Source: Saccharomycodes ludwigii (taxonomy: Eukaryota; Ascomycota; Saccharomycetes; Saccharomycodales; Saccharomycodaceae). Taken from it: a DNA stretch of 64,000 nucleotides. The stretch is from contig NC_060206.1 in the NCBI RefSeq assembly GCF_020623625.1, positions 558,001 through 622,000 on the forward strand, given 5' to 3'. The translations under genes and the position numbers were made by a program. The notes under the pieces were generated by a model. The model ran no database searches. It worked only from the letters and a program-made list of their open reading frames with translations, and had not been told where the DNA came from. Below, one piece after another: positions 10,621 to 19,746 of this stretch. How positions within the stretch are numbered: position 1 is the first letter of the stretch; every line of letters starts with the position of its first letter.

Positions 10621-13600
10621 CTACGCAATAAAATCTACGGAATTGGGATAAATGTCCAAGATCTCATCAACAGATAACGTCCCCATACAATACTTTCTCA
10701 CAACGGTTTCTATATCAACATCATCCATGGTTAATTCAACAACTTTTACACCCTCCAAGAACATATAACTTATAGCCAACTTTTTTCTTAAAATCGTTCT
10801 TGGAACTTGTATAATAGCGCCATCTTGCGCTTTTCTATCTTTGACACCATTAAAATACTTATTGATACTCTCACTTTTATCATAGATATGGTATAGATTG
10901 ATGAATCTTTTGCTAATAAAATCACCCGAATACCTAATCATCAATTGTAATGCTTTACAACAAGGCTCTATGAAAATATCGTTCTGTAATGAACATTCAA
11001 CAACAATGTGCCACATAGATTGTGCCACCTGTGGTAAAAATGAGTTGTACTGCGAGGCCAATAAAGGAATAATTTCTATATAAGCTGACAAAATCAAATT
11101 TTTTAAAACATTGGAATTATGTGTTAATAATCGTTCACCATAATTACTTATTTGGACTAATAGTGTGTAAGTATCTTTTGGTATTGGCGAAACCCATGGT
11201 ATTTCTGTGTTTTCATCCTCCAATTCATCGTCACTGTCACCAATAAGTTCTTCAACTTCGCCATTATTAATTGTTTCTTCTAACGGAATACCCTTGTTAT
11301 CATCCAAAAAAGTGATAATTTGCTCAATATTTTCCATTCCCCAAGGTTTAAAGGTGGTGTTACAACTTCTTTTATGCTCAATAACTAAATCGTTCCCATA
11401 CTTTTTTTTGACCTCTTTAATAATCACAATGAAAAATCGATAAAATTCAATACACAAGCTTTCATATCCATGATAATAATCTAAAAACCTAAAAAGGTTT
11501 TCTAAAATATCTTTAAAGTTAGAAATTATCTCGTATCCACCAAGTTGACATACAACGCTTAATATGACGCCCACTCTAGCGGTTAAAAAATTATTCAATT
11601 TCAAACCACAATAATCTACAATATAATCTATATTGTCATGGACAAGTTGGACCACTGTCATGTTTGCAACCATTTTAGCCGTGTTGCAAACAACAATTTG
11701 ACTAAGCCGACGTACTTTTTCGTTATCCATCGCCAAACATTCAATTATTGGAGGGAGGAAATCAATTAAATTTGTTTTAAAGTTACTTTGCAATATCTCA
11801 CAACCCAAAGCGTTAATAGAATAAAGACTTACAGTCAACTTGAATTCATCAAACTCGTTATTGTGAAACAAAATGTGGGTGATGTTTTCATTACAGTTTT
11901 CTAAAACCAGTTCTATATTGGCATGTAATTCCTCATCCATACCTTCATCATCACTAACAACTAAATACTGCATTTCTTGTTCGGTTCCACAGGTACCAAT
12001 CTTGTGTAGTAATTCTGCAGCCACCCACACCCCCACACCAGTATCATCATCCGATAACAAATACTCGATTATATTTGAAATTTCTTGTAAGGGTATATTT
12101 TGTCCAATTACATTCAATAAGCGTGTAATCAAGCCTTCTATTTCTTTGCTCAGCACTTTATTTAGTAATGAGACAGTATCGATTGCTTCAATCTGCGACG
12201 GTATGATAATTGGTGACTGCATGGTATATTCTTCTCTTAACAACATGTTACCCGCTGGCTTTTTCGGTTTAATTACATTTTTTAAATTTTCATATATTTG
12301 TACTACTAATATGTGTAAGCATTCATAATTTTTGACATAGCTGATAGAATTTATCAACACTTGAAAGGTACTTATTTGTTCAAATCTAATGGTTTTTTGT
12401 ATATCCACAGTATTTATAATATTTTCTACATCATCAGTTTTAATCAGCTGCAAATTATCGCTGGACAATTGCAATAGTGCTTTAGTTAATAGTTCACGAC
12501 AGTTGTCTAATGAGCTATTGCAAGTTCGAATAATTTCGGAGCAAAAGTTTATTATTTCTTGATTAATATAAACATTATTTCGGTTCAGTAATTGACTTAA
12601 AACGGTACTTACACCTTTGTATACCTGTGTTTTTGTGCCTCTTAGCCATTTTTCATCTCTGTGAGGGTGCGAATTTTTATTGTCGTTTTCACTTACTTGC
12701 AGATATGGCCCATTTGTCTCTTTATCGTCTATTATATCAGCAATAGTCGTAACAGATGATACATTATTTGTATTATCCTCGTCATTATATACTATACAAA
12801 TTATTTTTTGTAGAAGTTGTAAACAATCTATTACTAAAGGATAGGGAACTTTTGTATTAGTGCCACCAATAGACGGATTAAAACTATTGGCAAAATTGGT
12901 AGTTAATTTTTCAACAGATTTATTTTGAGCGTGGCCTCCTTCTTCACTGCTAACACCTATAATAACTTTGACTAATGAAGAAATATTACCAGGTAGAATA
13001 AACGATAAAATTTCGCCATTTTTTTGGAATATCTCTACATATATATTTGTCAATATAGTCACGATTTTTAACCTATATTTTAGGCTTAGATTTTTTTTCA
13101 GTTCCAATATTTTCAATAATTTTACAATTACTTGGGCTAAAAGCCCCAAAAGGCCAGTATCATGTTCATTATTGATAACAATGGCTTTTGTCGGGGAAGT
13201 AAAATTCAGAAAAATATCAATAAATAATTCACTGTCTGAAACTTTTGAGTTGTTGTCAAGTAGCAATACCAACAATATGGGTAAAAGCTGTTTGAATACT
13301 TGAAAGTCCATTGGATTCCATATTTGTAGAATCGGTACTAGACATTTTAAAATATACTGTTTACAATACTGGCTTTTAATATTGTGCTTTAGCAATTGAG
13401 ATAAGGGTACAAAACAATACTCAGCAAATTGTGGGCTATTTAAGTCTTGTTTTTTATTGTCTTTGCTATTTAAATTAATGTTTAATATTTTATAAATTTG
13501 GTCCAATTTTTGGAGCATATGAGGATCATTTTCATCAAACAGATCATCTGGAAGGAACACGTATCTTGATAATTCGACACATACTGGCCGTATTTCTTGG

Positions 13601-13623
13601 AATATGTGGGATATACTGGACAT
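10621..13623 (-). CDS. TTI1: Tti1-like subunit of the TTT (Tel2-Tti1-Tti2) complex
   Basis: Tti1 is an alpha-solenoid scaffold that works with Tel2, Tti2 and Hsp90 to mature PI3K-like kinases such as Tor, Tel1 and Mec1. The protein has 1000 residues against 1038 in S. cerevisiae. It is helical throughout with HEAT-type leucine patterns and no catalytic motif; a long acidic segment (EELIGDSDDELEDENTEI) precedes the C-terminal third. Conserved-looking parts are SQYNSFLPQVAQSMWHIVVEC and the extreme C-terminus. Name and family rest mainly on context: in S. cerevisiae YKL033W (TTI1) adjoins YKL033W-A, TUL1 and UGP1, which all lie downstream here in matching orientation. Another HEAT-repeat protein, for instance an importin, is the alternative. 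Confidence 0.78.
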   Translation of the reverse strand: MSSISHIFQEIRPVCVELSRYVFLPDDLFDENDPHMLQKLDQIYKILNINLNSKDNKKQDLNSPQFAEYCFVPLSQLLKHNIKSQYCKQYILKCLVPILQIWNPMDFQVFKQLLPILLVLLLDNNSKVSDSELFIDIFLNFTSPTKAIVINNEHDTGLLGLLAQVIVKLLKILELKKNLSLKYRLKIVTILTNIYVEIFQKNGEILSFILPGNISSLVKVIIGVSSEEGGHAQNKSVEKLTTNFANSFNPSIGGTNTKVPYPLVIDCLQLLQKIICIVYNDEDNTNNVSSVTTIADIIDDKETNGPYLQVSENDNKNSHPHRDEKWLRGTKTQVYKGVSTVLSQLLNRNNVYINQEIINFCSEIIRTCNSSLDNCRELLTKALLQLSSDNLQLIKTDDVENIINTVDIQKTIRFEQISTFQVLINSISYVKNYECLHILVVQIYENLKNVIKPKKPAGNMLLREEYTMQSPIIIPSQIEAIDTVSLLNKVLSKEIEGLITRLLNVIGQNIPLQEISNIIEYLLSDDDTGVGVWVAAELLHKIGTCGTEQEMQYLVVSDDEGMDEELHANIELVLENCNENITHILFHNNEFDEFKLTVSLYSINALGCEILQSNFKTNLIDFLPPIIECLAMDNEKVRRLSQIVVCNTAKMVANMTVVQLVHDNIDYIVDYCGLKLNNFLTARVGVILSVVCQLGGYEIISNFKDILENLFRFLDYYHGYESLCIEFYRFFIVIIKEVKKKYGNDLVIEHKRSCNTTFKPWGMENIEQIITFLDDNKGIPLEETINNGEVEELIGDSDDELEDENTEIPWVSPIPKDTYTLLVQISNYGERLLTHNSNVLKNLILSAYIEIIPLLASQYNSFLPQVAQSMWHIVVECSLQNDIFIEPCCKALQLMIRYSGDFISKRFINLYHIYDKSESINKYFNGVKDRKAQDGAIIQVPRTILRKKLAISYMFLEGVKVVELTMDDVDIETVVRKYCMGTLSVDEILDIYPNSVDFIA

Positions 13624-14016
13624 TAAATACTCTGAGACAAGATATAGTATTGCTATTTATTTTATATATATATATATATATATATTAATGACTTAACGAT
13701 GCAATTTATCTTTCATTATTTTTTTTTTACTAATTTTATAAGAATGAAAAAAAAAAGTTAAAATCTGGCAAGCATTCTATAAAAAATGACTGATTTAACA
13801 ACAACAAAAAAACACCGGATATTGTAGATATTCGGACTATAAAAATATATTGATTTTAGCCCAATTTTATTTTTTTTTTTTTAATACATTTTTTAACAAT
13901 TTACAATTTTCGAATTTTTATTCAATGGACCAAAAGATATTTTATAAAGTTCTCTAAACTACAAGATAACCAAAACAGGACTTGGTACCGTGTTAAAGTG
14001 GTATAACATTTTTCAA
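13624..14016. promoter_or_regulatory. Divergent promoter TTI1/ETP1
   Basis: The 393 bases between the two start codons contain a TA repeat at about 13661-13684 next to TTI1 and poly-T near 13869-13881 towards ETP1. No specific factor site is recognised. Confidence 0.5.
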
Positions 14017-15810
14017 ATGGAAATCTTATTCCCTGGCCAACAAATTAGTCATTATAGTATTAAGGTGGAATTAGATAATAGTTACTCTGTATTAAACACA
14101 TTTAAATATTTTAAAGAAGGGCAATTGACAGTGACTGGTACTTTCAAGAATAAACGTACAATTATAAGTAGTGCAGAGGGGCAACCATTGATACAAACAC
14201 CAAAACTTAAAATTAATTATATAAACATGAATTCATATGATAGCAACAACGAAATTGTTTCGAGTTATGAAGATCAGGGGATAATTAGGCTTTTCAAATC
14301 AAATGATCAGAATCACTACGAAAGTAAAAGGGGAGAAACAATGAGGAAAATTGTTACTGCTGACAATACTATGTGTTGTTTGTTTTACTACGATTTGGAA
14401 TTGTCACAAGTTTTGAAAAAAATCAAAGAAGAATTTGCGCGAAAAAGCTCTGGTGGCGATGATTTCTTCTCCAAGTGTTCACATCTGAGGGTATTACAAC
14501 AGAATAGTTTGGATGGGATTGATTGCTATTATCATATGATGTTAATTAACTTTCATAGATCCGAAGACTGTGTTTTTTTCCAACAAATGTTTAATGGGTT
14601 TAAACTAAATTCTACTTATGTCAAAACGGGAGTAATAAATGAAATAATATTCAGTACCACCTTATTTAAGGAAAGACAACTTCCTGCAAATAATGAAAAA
14701 AGCATACCCTATTTATTGAGTGATCCGTTTATCACAACAACAACAGCAACAACACATAGCACTGTTAATAATGATGATACTAATGATACCAAAAAGTTTT
14801 TAGAGTTACCCATATGTCCAGTCTGCTTAGAACGAATGGATAGTGCCGTTACAGGGCTAATAACAATTCAATGCCAACACACCTTTCACTGTAATTGTTT
14901 AGATAGATGTACCAATTCCAAATGCCCAGTTTGTCGTTATAGTTTTAATAATAATGATTTAAGAGCTAAATGTACAGAATGTGATTCTAAAACAAATTTA
15001 TGGTGCTGTTTAATATGCGGCCACATTGGCTGCAGTAGGTATGTGGGCAAACATGCGATAGATCATTATAAACTAACTGGTCATTGCTTTTCGATTGATA
15101 TGAGAACTTCGCGTGTATGGGATTATGCAGATGATAAGTACGTGCACCGAATTGTACAAAACCAAGAGGATGGAAAATTGGTTGAAGTCAGTGCGATTTC
15201 TGGTGCGGGTGTCAGTGGTGGTAATAATAATAATAATGACGATAGTAATTGTAATATGGATGACAACGGTAGTAATAGTTGTGATATCACTAATAACACA
15301 CATTATGGCAAGAACAAAAGTGGATCATCGAGCGGGGGAGACATAACGAAATCAAATTCGGATGATTTAGAATACATTCAACTATTATTGTCGCAATTAG
15401 AATCGCAGGAAATGTTTTATTCTCGTAAAATTTCAGATATGGAAAGGAAAAACGAAATTGTTTCCAAAAAACTTGAGTCAGTGATGAAACAATCGGAAAA
15501 AATAAAAGAGCTTACCGAACAATATGAATTGGAGAAAGCTGCTAGTGAAAACATCAAATTGAAAATGAAGAGTGTGACAGCAACCCTTAGAGATTTGGAA
15601 TCCAGTAGTAAAAAATCGCAGATAGAAAATGAAGAGTTGAAAAGGACTTTAGCTGATTTAATGTTTCATTTAGAAGCCAAGTCTACGATTGAGGGAGCCG
15701 AAAACAATGATGAGATAAAAGAGGGGAGTATCATCATTAAAGAGACACAACCAGTATCTGAACTCTTTTGTAAAAACCAAAAGAAAAAGAAAAAGAAAAG
15801 GAAGAAATGA
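14017..15810 (+). CDS. ETP1: Etp1/BRAP2-like RING and UBP-type zinc-finger protein
   Basis: Homologue of yeast Etp1 and human BRAP2/IMP, cytosolic ubiquitin-binding RING proteins; yeast Etp1 affects growth on ethanol and turnover of nutrient transporters. The start is taken at ATG 14017 (597 residues); the upstream extension begins only with a GTG. Order of parts: an N-terminal RRM-like BRAP2 domain (to about residue 230), a RING at about 268-307 (CPVCLERM, CQHTFHCNCL, CPVC), a UBP-type zinc finger at about 318-375 (CTECDSKTNLWCCLICGHIGC), an Asn/Gly/Ser-rich insert, a coiled coil at about 450-560, and a lysine-rich end. S. cerevisiae Etp1 (YHL010C) has 585 residues. It stands next to PRS3 as YHL010C stands next to YHL011C. 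Confidence 0.92.
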   Translation: MEILFPGQQISHYSIKVELDNSYSVLNTFKYFKEGQLTVTGTFKNKRTIISSAEGQPLIQTPKLKINYINMNSYDSNNEIVSSYEDQGIIRLFKSNDQNHYESKRGETMRKIVTADNTMCCLFYYDLELSQVLKKIKEEFARKSSGGDDFFSKCSHLRVLQQNSLDGIDCYYHMMLINFHRSEDCVFFQQMFNGFKLNSTYVKTGVINEIIFSTTLFKERQLPANNEKSIPYLLSDPFITTTTATTHSTVNNDDTNDTKKFLELPICPVCLERMDSAVTGLITIQCQHTFHCNCLDRCTNSKCPVCRYSFNNNDLRAKCTECDSKTNLWCCLICGHIGCSRYVGKHAIDHYKLTGHCFSIDMRTSRVWDYADDKYVHRIVQNQEDGKLVEVSAISGAGVSGGNNNNNDDSNCNMDDNGSNSCDITNNTHYGKNKSGSSSGGDITKSNSDDLEYIQLLLSQLESQEMFYSRKISDMERKNEIVSKKLESVMKQSEKIKELTEQYELEKAASENIKLKMKSVTATLRDLESSSKKSQIENEELKRTLADLMFHLEAKSTIEGAENNDEIKEGSIIIKETQPVSELFCKNQKKKKKKRKK

Positions 15811-16361
15811 AGAAGCCATGCTTGAATCTGCTGCCAGGAATGCATTTTTTTTTATTCATTCATTTTCAGTCACGTGTGTATCACTTTGAACGGAAACAAA
15901 CGTTTCTTTTTTTTTTTTTTCTCTTTTTTTAATTTTTCGCCTCCGTTTCGCTTATCTTTCATTTGGAAAAAGAAAAAGAAAAAGAAAAAGAAAAAAAAGG
16001 AAAACAGCGAAAGGCCTAAAATTGTTCTATGTTTTTTCTCTTCTTTTAACATTTTCTTACTTCCATTTTATTCAACTTATTACTCGGATTGTCCGTCTAT
16101 TACTCGAATGAACTCATTCCCACAAAGGAAAGTTTAAATACTTGTAATATCTCTCAATTAATGTAAATTTTTTCCTTTTTTCTTTCCCTTTTTCCTTTTT
16201 TCTTTTTAAGAGGAAAGCAAGCTGTAGACTATAGCTCTCTAGCACATTACACACTCAATAAAAAAAAAAACTATTTTTGGTCTCTTTTTGCCCCAAAACA
16301 ACAACAAATCACATTAAAACTGTAAAACAATTCTATCCTACAAACAAAATCCCGTTAAACA
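15811..16361. promoter_or_regulatory. PRS3 promoter region
   Basis: The tandem ETP1-PRS3 spacer contains CACGTG in the context GTCACGTG (15869-15876), an RTCACGTG site typical of Cbf1. An AAAAAG repeat lies at about 15967-15998 and CT/TTC-rich pyrimidine tracts at 16170-16210. Regulation of PRS3 by these is inference. Confidence 0.45.
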
Positions 16362-17327
16362 ATGGTTGCAACAAATTCTATCAAGTTATTAGCCCCAGAC
16401 GTTCATAGAGGTTTAGCCGAGTTGGTATCTACCAGGTTGGGTTTAAAATTAACTGATTGTAAGTTTAAAAGAGATGTTACTGGTGAAGTTTTGTTTTCTA
16501 TTGGAGAATCTGTTAGAGATCAAGACATTTTTATCATCACTCAAATCGGTAGCGGTGTCGTGAATGATCGTGTTATAGAGTTATTGATTATGATCAATGC
16601 TTGTAAAACTGCTAGTGCTAGGAGAATAACCTCTGTTATTCCTAATTTTCCATATGCTAGGCAAGATAGGAAGGATAAATCAAGAGCTCCCATTACTGCC
16701 AAACTAATGGCTGACATGTTGACTACCGCTGGCTGTGACCATGTAATCACCATGGATTTACATGCTTCTCAGATCCAAGGATTTTTCGATATTCCAGTGG
16801 ATAACCTGTATGCGGAACCAAGTGTCGTTAAATATATTAAAGAAAACGTTCCATATAAGGATAGTATCATCATATCTCCGGACGCTGGTGGTGCAAAGAG
16901 AGCTGCTGGATTGGCCGATCGTTTAGATCTAAATTTTGCATTAATTCACAAGGAAAGAGCTAGAGCCAACGAAGTCAGTCGTATGGTTTTAGTTGGTGAT
17001 GTTACCGATAAAGTTTGTATCATTGTGGATGATATGGCCGATACATGTGGTACTTTGGCCAAAGCTGCTGAAACTTTGCTGGGTAACGGTGCTAGAGGTG
17101 TTATTGCCATTGTTACACATGGTGTTTTGAGTGGTAGAGCCGTTGAAAATATTAATAATTCTAGATTGGATAAAGTTGTTTGTACTAATACAGTTCCATT
17201 CGAGGCCAAGATGGCTATTTGTCCAAAATTAGATGTTATTGATATAAGTGCGGTTTTAGCTGAAAGTATTCGTCGTTTGCACAACGGTGAGAGTATTTCA
17301 TATTTATTTAGAAACGCTCCACTATAA
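16362..17327 (+). CDS. PRS3: Ribose-phosphate pyrophosphokinase (PRPP synthetase) Prs3
   Basis: Makes 5-phosphoribosyl-1-pyrophosphate from ribose 5-phosphate and ATP, the precursor for purines, pyrimidines, histidine, tryptophan and NAD. The protein has 321 residues (320 in S. cerevisiae Prs3). Visible are the flexible catalytic loop [20 protein letters not shown], the [16 protein letters not shown] segment, [17 protein letters not shown] and the PRPP-binding loop [18 protein letters not shown]. Prs3 partners Prs1 and Prs2/4 in the yeast enzyme and is one of the paralogues without long non-homologous insertions; length and place beside ETP1 (YHL010C-YHL011C order) favour PRS3 over PRS2 or PRS4. 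The codons used suggest a highly expressed gene. Confidence 0.93.
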   Translation: MVATNSIKLLAPDVHRGLAELVSTRLGLKLTDCKFKRDVTGEVLFSIGESVRDQDIFIITQIGSGVVNDRVIELLIMINACKTASARRITSVIPNFPYARQDRKDKSRAPITAKLMADMLTTAGCDHVITMDLHASQIQGFFDIPVDNLYAEPSVVKYIKENVPYKDSIIISPDAGGAKRAAGLADRLDLNFALIHKERARANEVSRMVLVGDVTDKVCIIVDDMADTCGTLAKAAETLLGNGARGVIAIVTHGVLSGRAVENINNSRLDKVVCTNTVPFEAKMAICPKLDVIDISAVLAESIRRLHNGESISYLFRNAPL

Positions 17328-17459
17328 TAGGCTTTTATTATTTTTTTTTTGCAAAACTTTAACCTTTTATTATTATTATTGTTGTTATTATTTTATTCTA
17401 CTTTTTATCTTGTCACTTACTTTTATTATTCCTTATTAAAAATATATTAGTACGTTTAT

Positions 17460-17461
17460 AA

Positions 17462-17498
<37 letters not shown>

Positions 17499-17499
17499 C
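17460..17499. repeat. CA/TA dinucleotide repeat between PRS3 and the HAD gene
   Basis: The convergent spacer 17328-17502 ends with a short CACACA stretch followed by a TA repeat. It probably overlaps the 3' ends of both transcripts. Confidence 0.8.
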
Positions 17500-17502
17500 A
17501 AA

Positions 17503-18345
17503 TCATCCCAGATTAAACTTATTTGGGTTGAACTCGGTCAAATCTTTTAAAACTTCCCCTTGCTCACCTAAAACTTCACTGGGAGGTGGCAAATGTTCAT
17601 AGGCCTTGAGATGAGGGACCCAAATAACATATGCACCAAATCTAATACCAGATTGACAGCCCAAAACACCATCTTCGAAAACCAGACAATGATCAGGAGT
17701 TATAGTCTTGTTGTACAATTGATTTAATTGATTCAATCCAACTTTCCAAATGTCTGGGTATGGCTTGCCTCTGCCCTTTGGAATTCTTTTATCATCGCCA
17801 GTAATAACGACGTCAAACAAATTGAAAATTTCCTTTAAATGACTGGTTTTACCCTCAAATCTACTGACATTGGATGATGTACATAATGCTATTGGCATTT
17901 TTTTATCTTTTTTCAAATATAGTAGCAATTCTTTGACACCAGGTAAAAATTGAGCTTGAGTCCATTTGCCTTTTTGGCTTTCTACGTTTAATTTTTCAAA
18001 TTCCTGTAGAGTATAAGGTAAATCATAATGTTTTATCATTTTTGCAGCTGCTTGGTCACCAGGCAGTCCTTGCAACTGAATTTTAAAATCCCAGGTCATT
18101 GGTCCTTTATTTGTTTTTGATAAAATTTCATTGGATACCTCGGTATATATATCCTCGGTATTTATCAGCAAACCATCCATATCAAACAAGCATGCTTCAA
18201 TTCTATACAATAGAAAAAAAAAAAAAAAAAGAAAAAAATTGATATTTCAAATAAAAGTTAATAATTTAGATCTTTTAAAACACATTTATTGATCATTTGA
18301 CCATGTTATTTGTTTATTTTATCCGTATACATACTTTTTGTTCAT
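17503..18345 (-). CDS. HAD-superfamily sugar phosphatase-like protein (YKL033W-A orthologue), two exons
   Basis: Haloacid-dehalogenase hydrolase of the beta-phosphoglucomutase/DOG/pseudouridine-phosphatase type, presumably cytosolic; the substrate is unknown. The long exon lacks any ATG at its 5' end and is preceded by a pyrimidine run and TATAG. I model an exon of only 11 bases at 18335-18345 (ATGAACAAAAA) followed by a GTATGT donor at 18334, an intron 18203-18334 (132 bases) with a TATTAAC branch-like site at 18256-18262, and exon 2 at 17503-18202. The joined start reads MNKKIEACLFDMDGLLINTE, with catalytic Asp11 and Asp13, and totals 236 residues, the length I recall for YKL033W-A. Later motifs CTSSNVSRF, KGRGKPYPDIW and VFEDGVLGC are all present. 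Confidence 0.87.
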
Positions 18346-18523
18346 TTTTCCTTTCTTCTTTTGCTGAGGAGGGAATTCTATATATGTATATAGTTATCTT
18401 TATTTCAAAAACAGTCGAGGAATTATGTGGATTTCAAAAGTTAATGTGTCCCAAGCTATCTGAACTAATTTCGAATTCAAAAATCAATAATAATAAAAGT
18501 TGGTGTAAGATTATACCTTGGTC

Positions 18524-18563
<40 letters not shown>

Positions 18564-18682
18564 AAAAGGATATGAAATGAAATAAAAAGAGAACAGTTGT
18601 TCGCATAGTTTAGTTGGCTGTGATAATGCGCACAAGAAAACATTCTCAATACGCTTACTGAAATACCTGTTTATAAACGTGA
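18346..18682. other. Intergenic upstream of the HAD gene with a 36-base poly-A tract
   Basis: This is the HAD gene promoter side. An uninterrupted run of As spans about 18526-18561. Nothing else is recognised before the LTR fossil that follows. Confidence 0.4.
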
Positions 18683-19077
18683 TGTTCTATGATATTTTAT
18701 CACATGAAGTTACCTCATACTAATCACTTACTATTATTTTAGCTCACTTCATGATATTTAGTTGTCATAATATGAAACAAAGTAAACATATATTACAACT
18801 AACACTCATAAAAAAACAAGATAGTAATCGAGGTTAGTTATCATGATCGACAAGAATGACTAGTACTACACCACCGATCATGTTAAAGCAGAATCAACAA
18901 CGCGAATAGTATAAAAGGAAAGAATACCATTCATGATATTCTGCACGATTGATTTACAGTTTTAAATAATCTTTATTGTATGTAAAGAACGAAATAAAAC
19001 AAAAAATTAATTATCAAAGTTCGAGTCCATAATTACTACGACTAATACTGAACTATGCTTATAGAATTAATTGTTAT
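18683..19077 (+). mobile_element. Solo LTR fossil A, Ty-like retrotransposon family
   Basis: A degraded long terminal repeat, bounds approximate, starting TGTT and about 395 bases long, with a TATA box at about 18908-18914 (AGTATAAAAGG). It aligns by eye with the minus-strand copy at 31709-32111: GTCATAATATGAAA, AGAATCAACAA, AGTATAAAAG and a GATTnATTTAnAGTTT-AAATAnTCTTT stretch recur in the same order. No internal element DNA is present. The two copies differ at many sites, so the insertion looks old. It lies upstream of tRNA-Leu in the same direction. Confidence 0.6.
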
Positions 19078-19432
19078 GAAGTAGAATTGTGTTTATCACG
19101 GTCTATACGAGATGCAAGTACTTTCGAGAATACAGAGAGTACTAAACATACGGGGACCGCCGCAAGAAGGAAAATATGCCCGGCGGACAACGACGAAACA
19201 TTGGAAAAGGTCAACACAAACATAAGGTAAAAGGTGAAAAGAAATCATATATAAAAAGATGATTTATTTAGAGTAGTTGATTATGAAAATGTATAAGCTA
19301 CAGTTTTATTAGTTAAAAAGTATATAAAAGATCAAGCAACAAACTATTACATCTGTCTTGATATAAATAGTAAAGTATTAAATCTGTTTACTAACCTTGC
19401 CCCCTTTAGTATACCCTTTCTGTGACACAACA
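19072..19432 (+). mobile_element. Candidate second LTR fossil C abutting tRNA-Leu
   Basis: The segment runs from TGTTATG to CACAACA, the inverted TGTT...AACA termini usual for yeast LTRs. It is about 361 bases long, has a TATA-like ATATATAAAAAG near 19247-19258, and ends 14 bases before the mature tRNA-Leu, a spacing like that of Ty3-type insertions at Pol III starts. It contains a G/C hairpin, CCGCCG with CGGCGG, at about 19158-19189. I see no clear similarity to fossil A, so it may be another family. It is a solo LTR without internal parts. Confidence 0.42.
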
Positions 19433-19446
19433 TTAACGAATCTATT

Positions 19447-19529
19447 GGAGGGTTGGCCGAGTGGTCTAAGGCGGCAGACTTAAGATCTGTTGGACGGTGT
19501 CCGCGCGAGTTCGAACCTCGCATCCTTCA
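19447..19529 (+). tRNA. tRNA-Leu (anticodon UAA)
   Basis: The 83-base gene folds as a class II tRNA: acceptor GGAGGGT with ATCCTTC plus discriminator A, D-arm GGCCGAGTGGTCTAAGGC (A box), anticodon TAA within GACTTAAGATC, a long variable arm, and B box GAGTTCGAACCTC. No intron. The sequence is almost identical to the S. cerevisiae tRNA-Leu(UAA) as I recall it. A T-run follows directly. Confidence 0.97.
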
Positions 19530-19533
19530 TACC

Positions 19534-19555
19534 TTTTTTTTTTTTTTTTTTTTTC
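19534..19555 (+). terminator. Pol III terminator of tRNA-Leu
   Basis: A run of about 22 Ts begins five bases after the tRNA 3' end, far longer than the four to six Ts that Pol III needs. Confidence 0.85.
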
Positions 19556-19746
19556 AGTGCTTTAACCATAATGTTCCCACCAATTCAATATGTACAGAGG
19601 GGTGGGGAGTGAGGGAAAAAAAAAAAAATTAAAAGTAACTTCACCGATAAAAGATATAAAATAGTTGCATATTTCTTTTCCTTTTTTCAAAATAATTATA
19701 TGTTTATATATAAATCAATCCTAAACATCGTCACATCTTATACATA

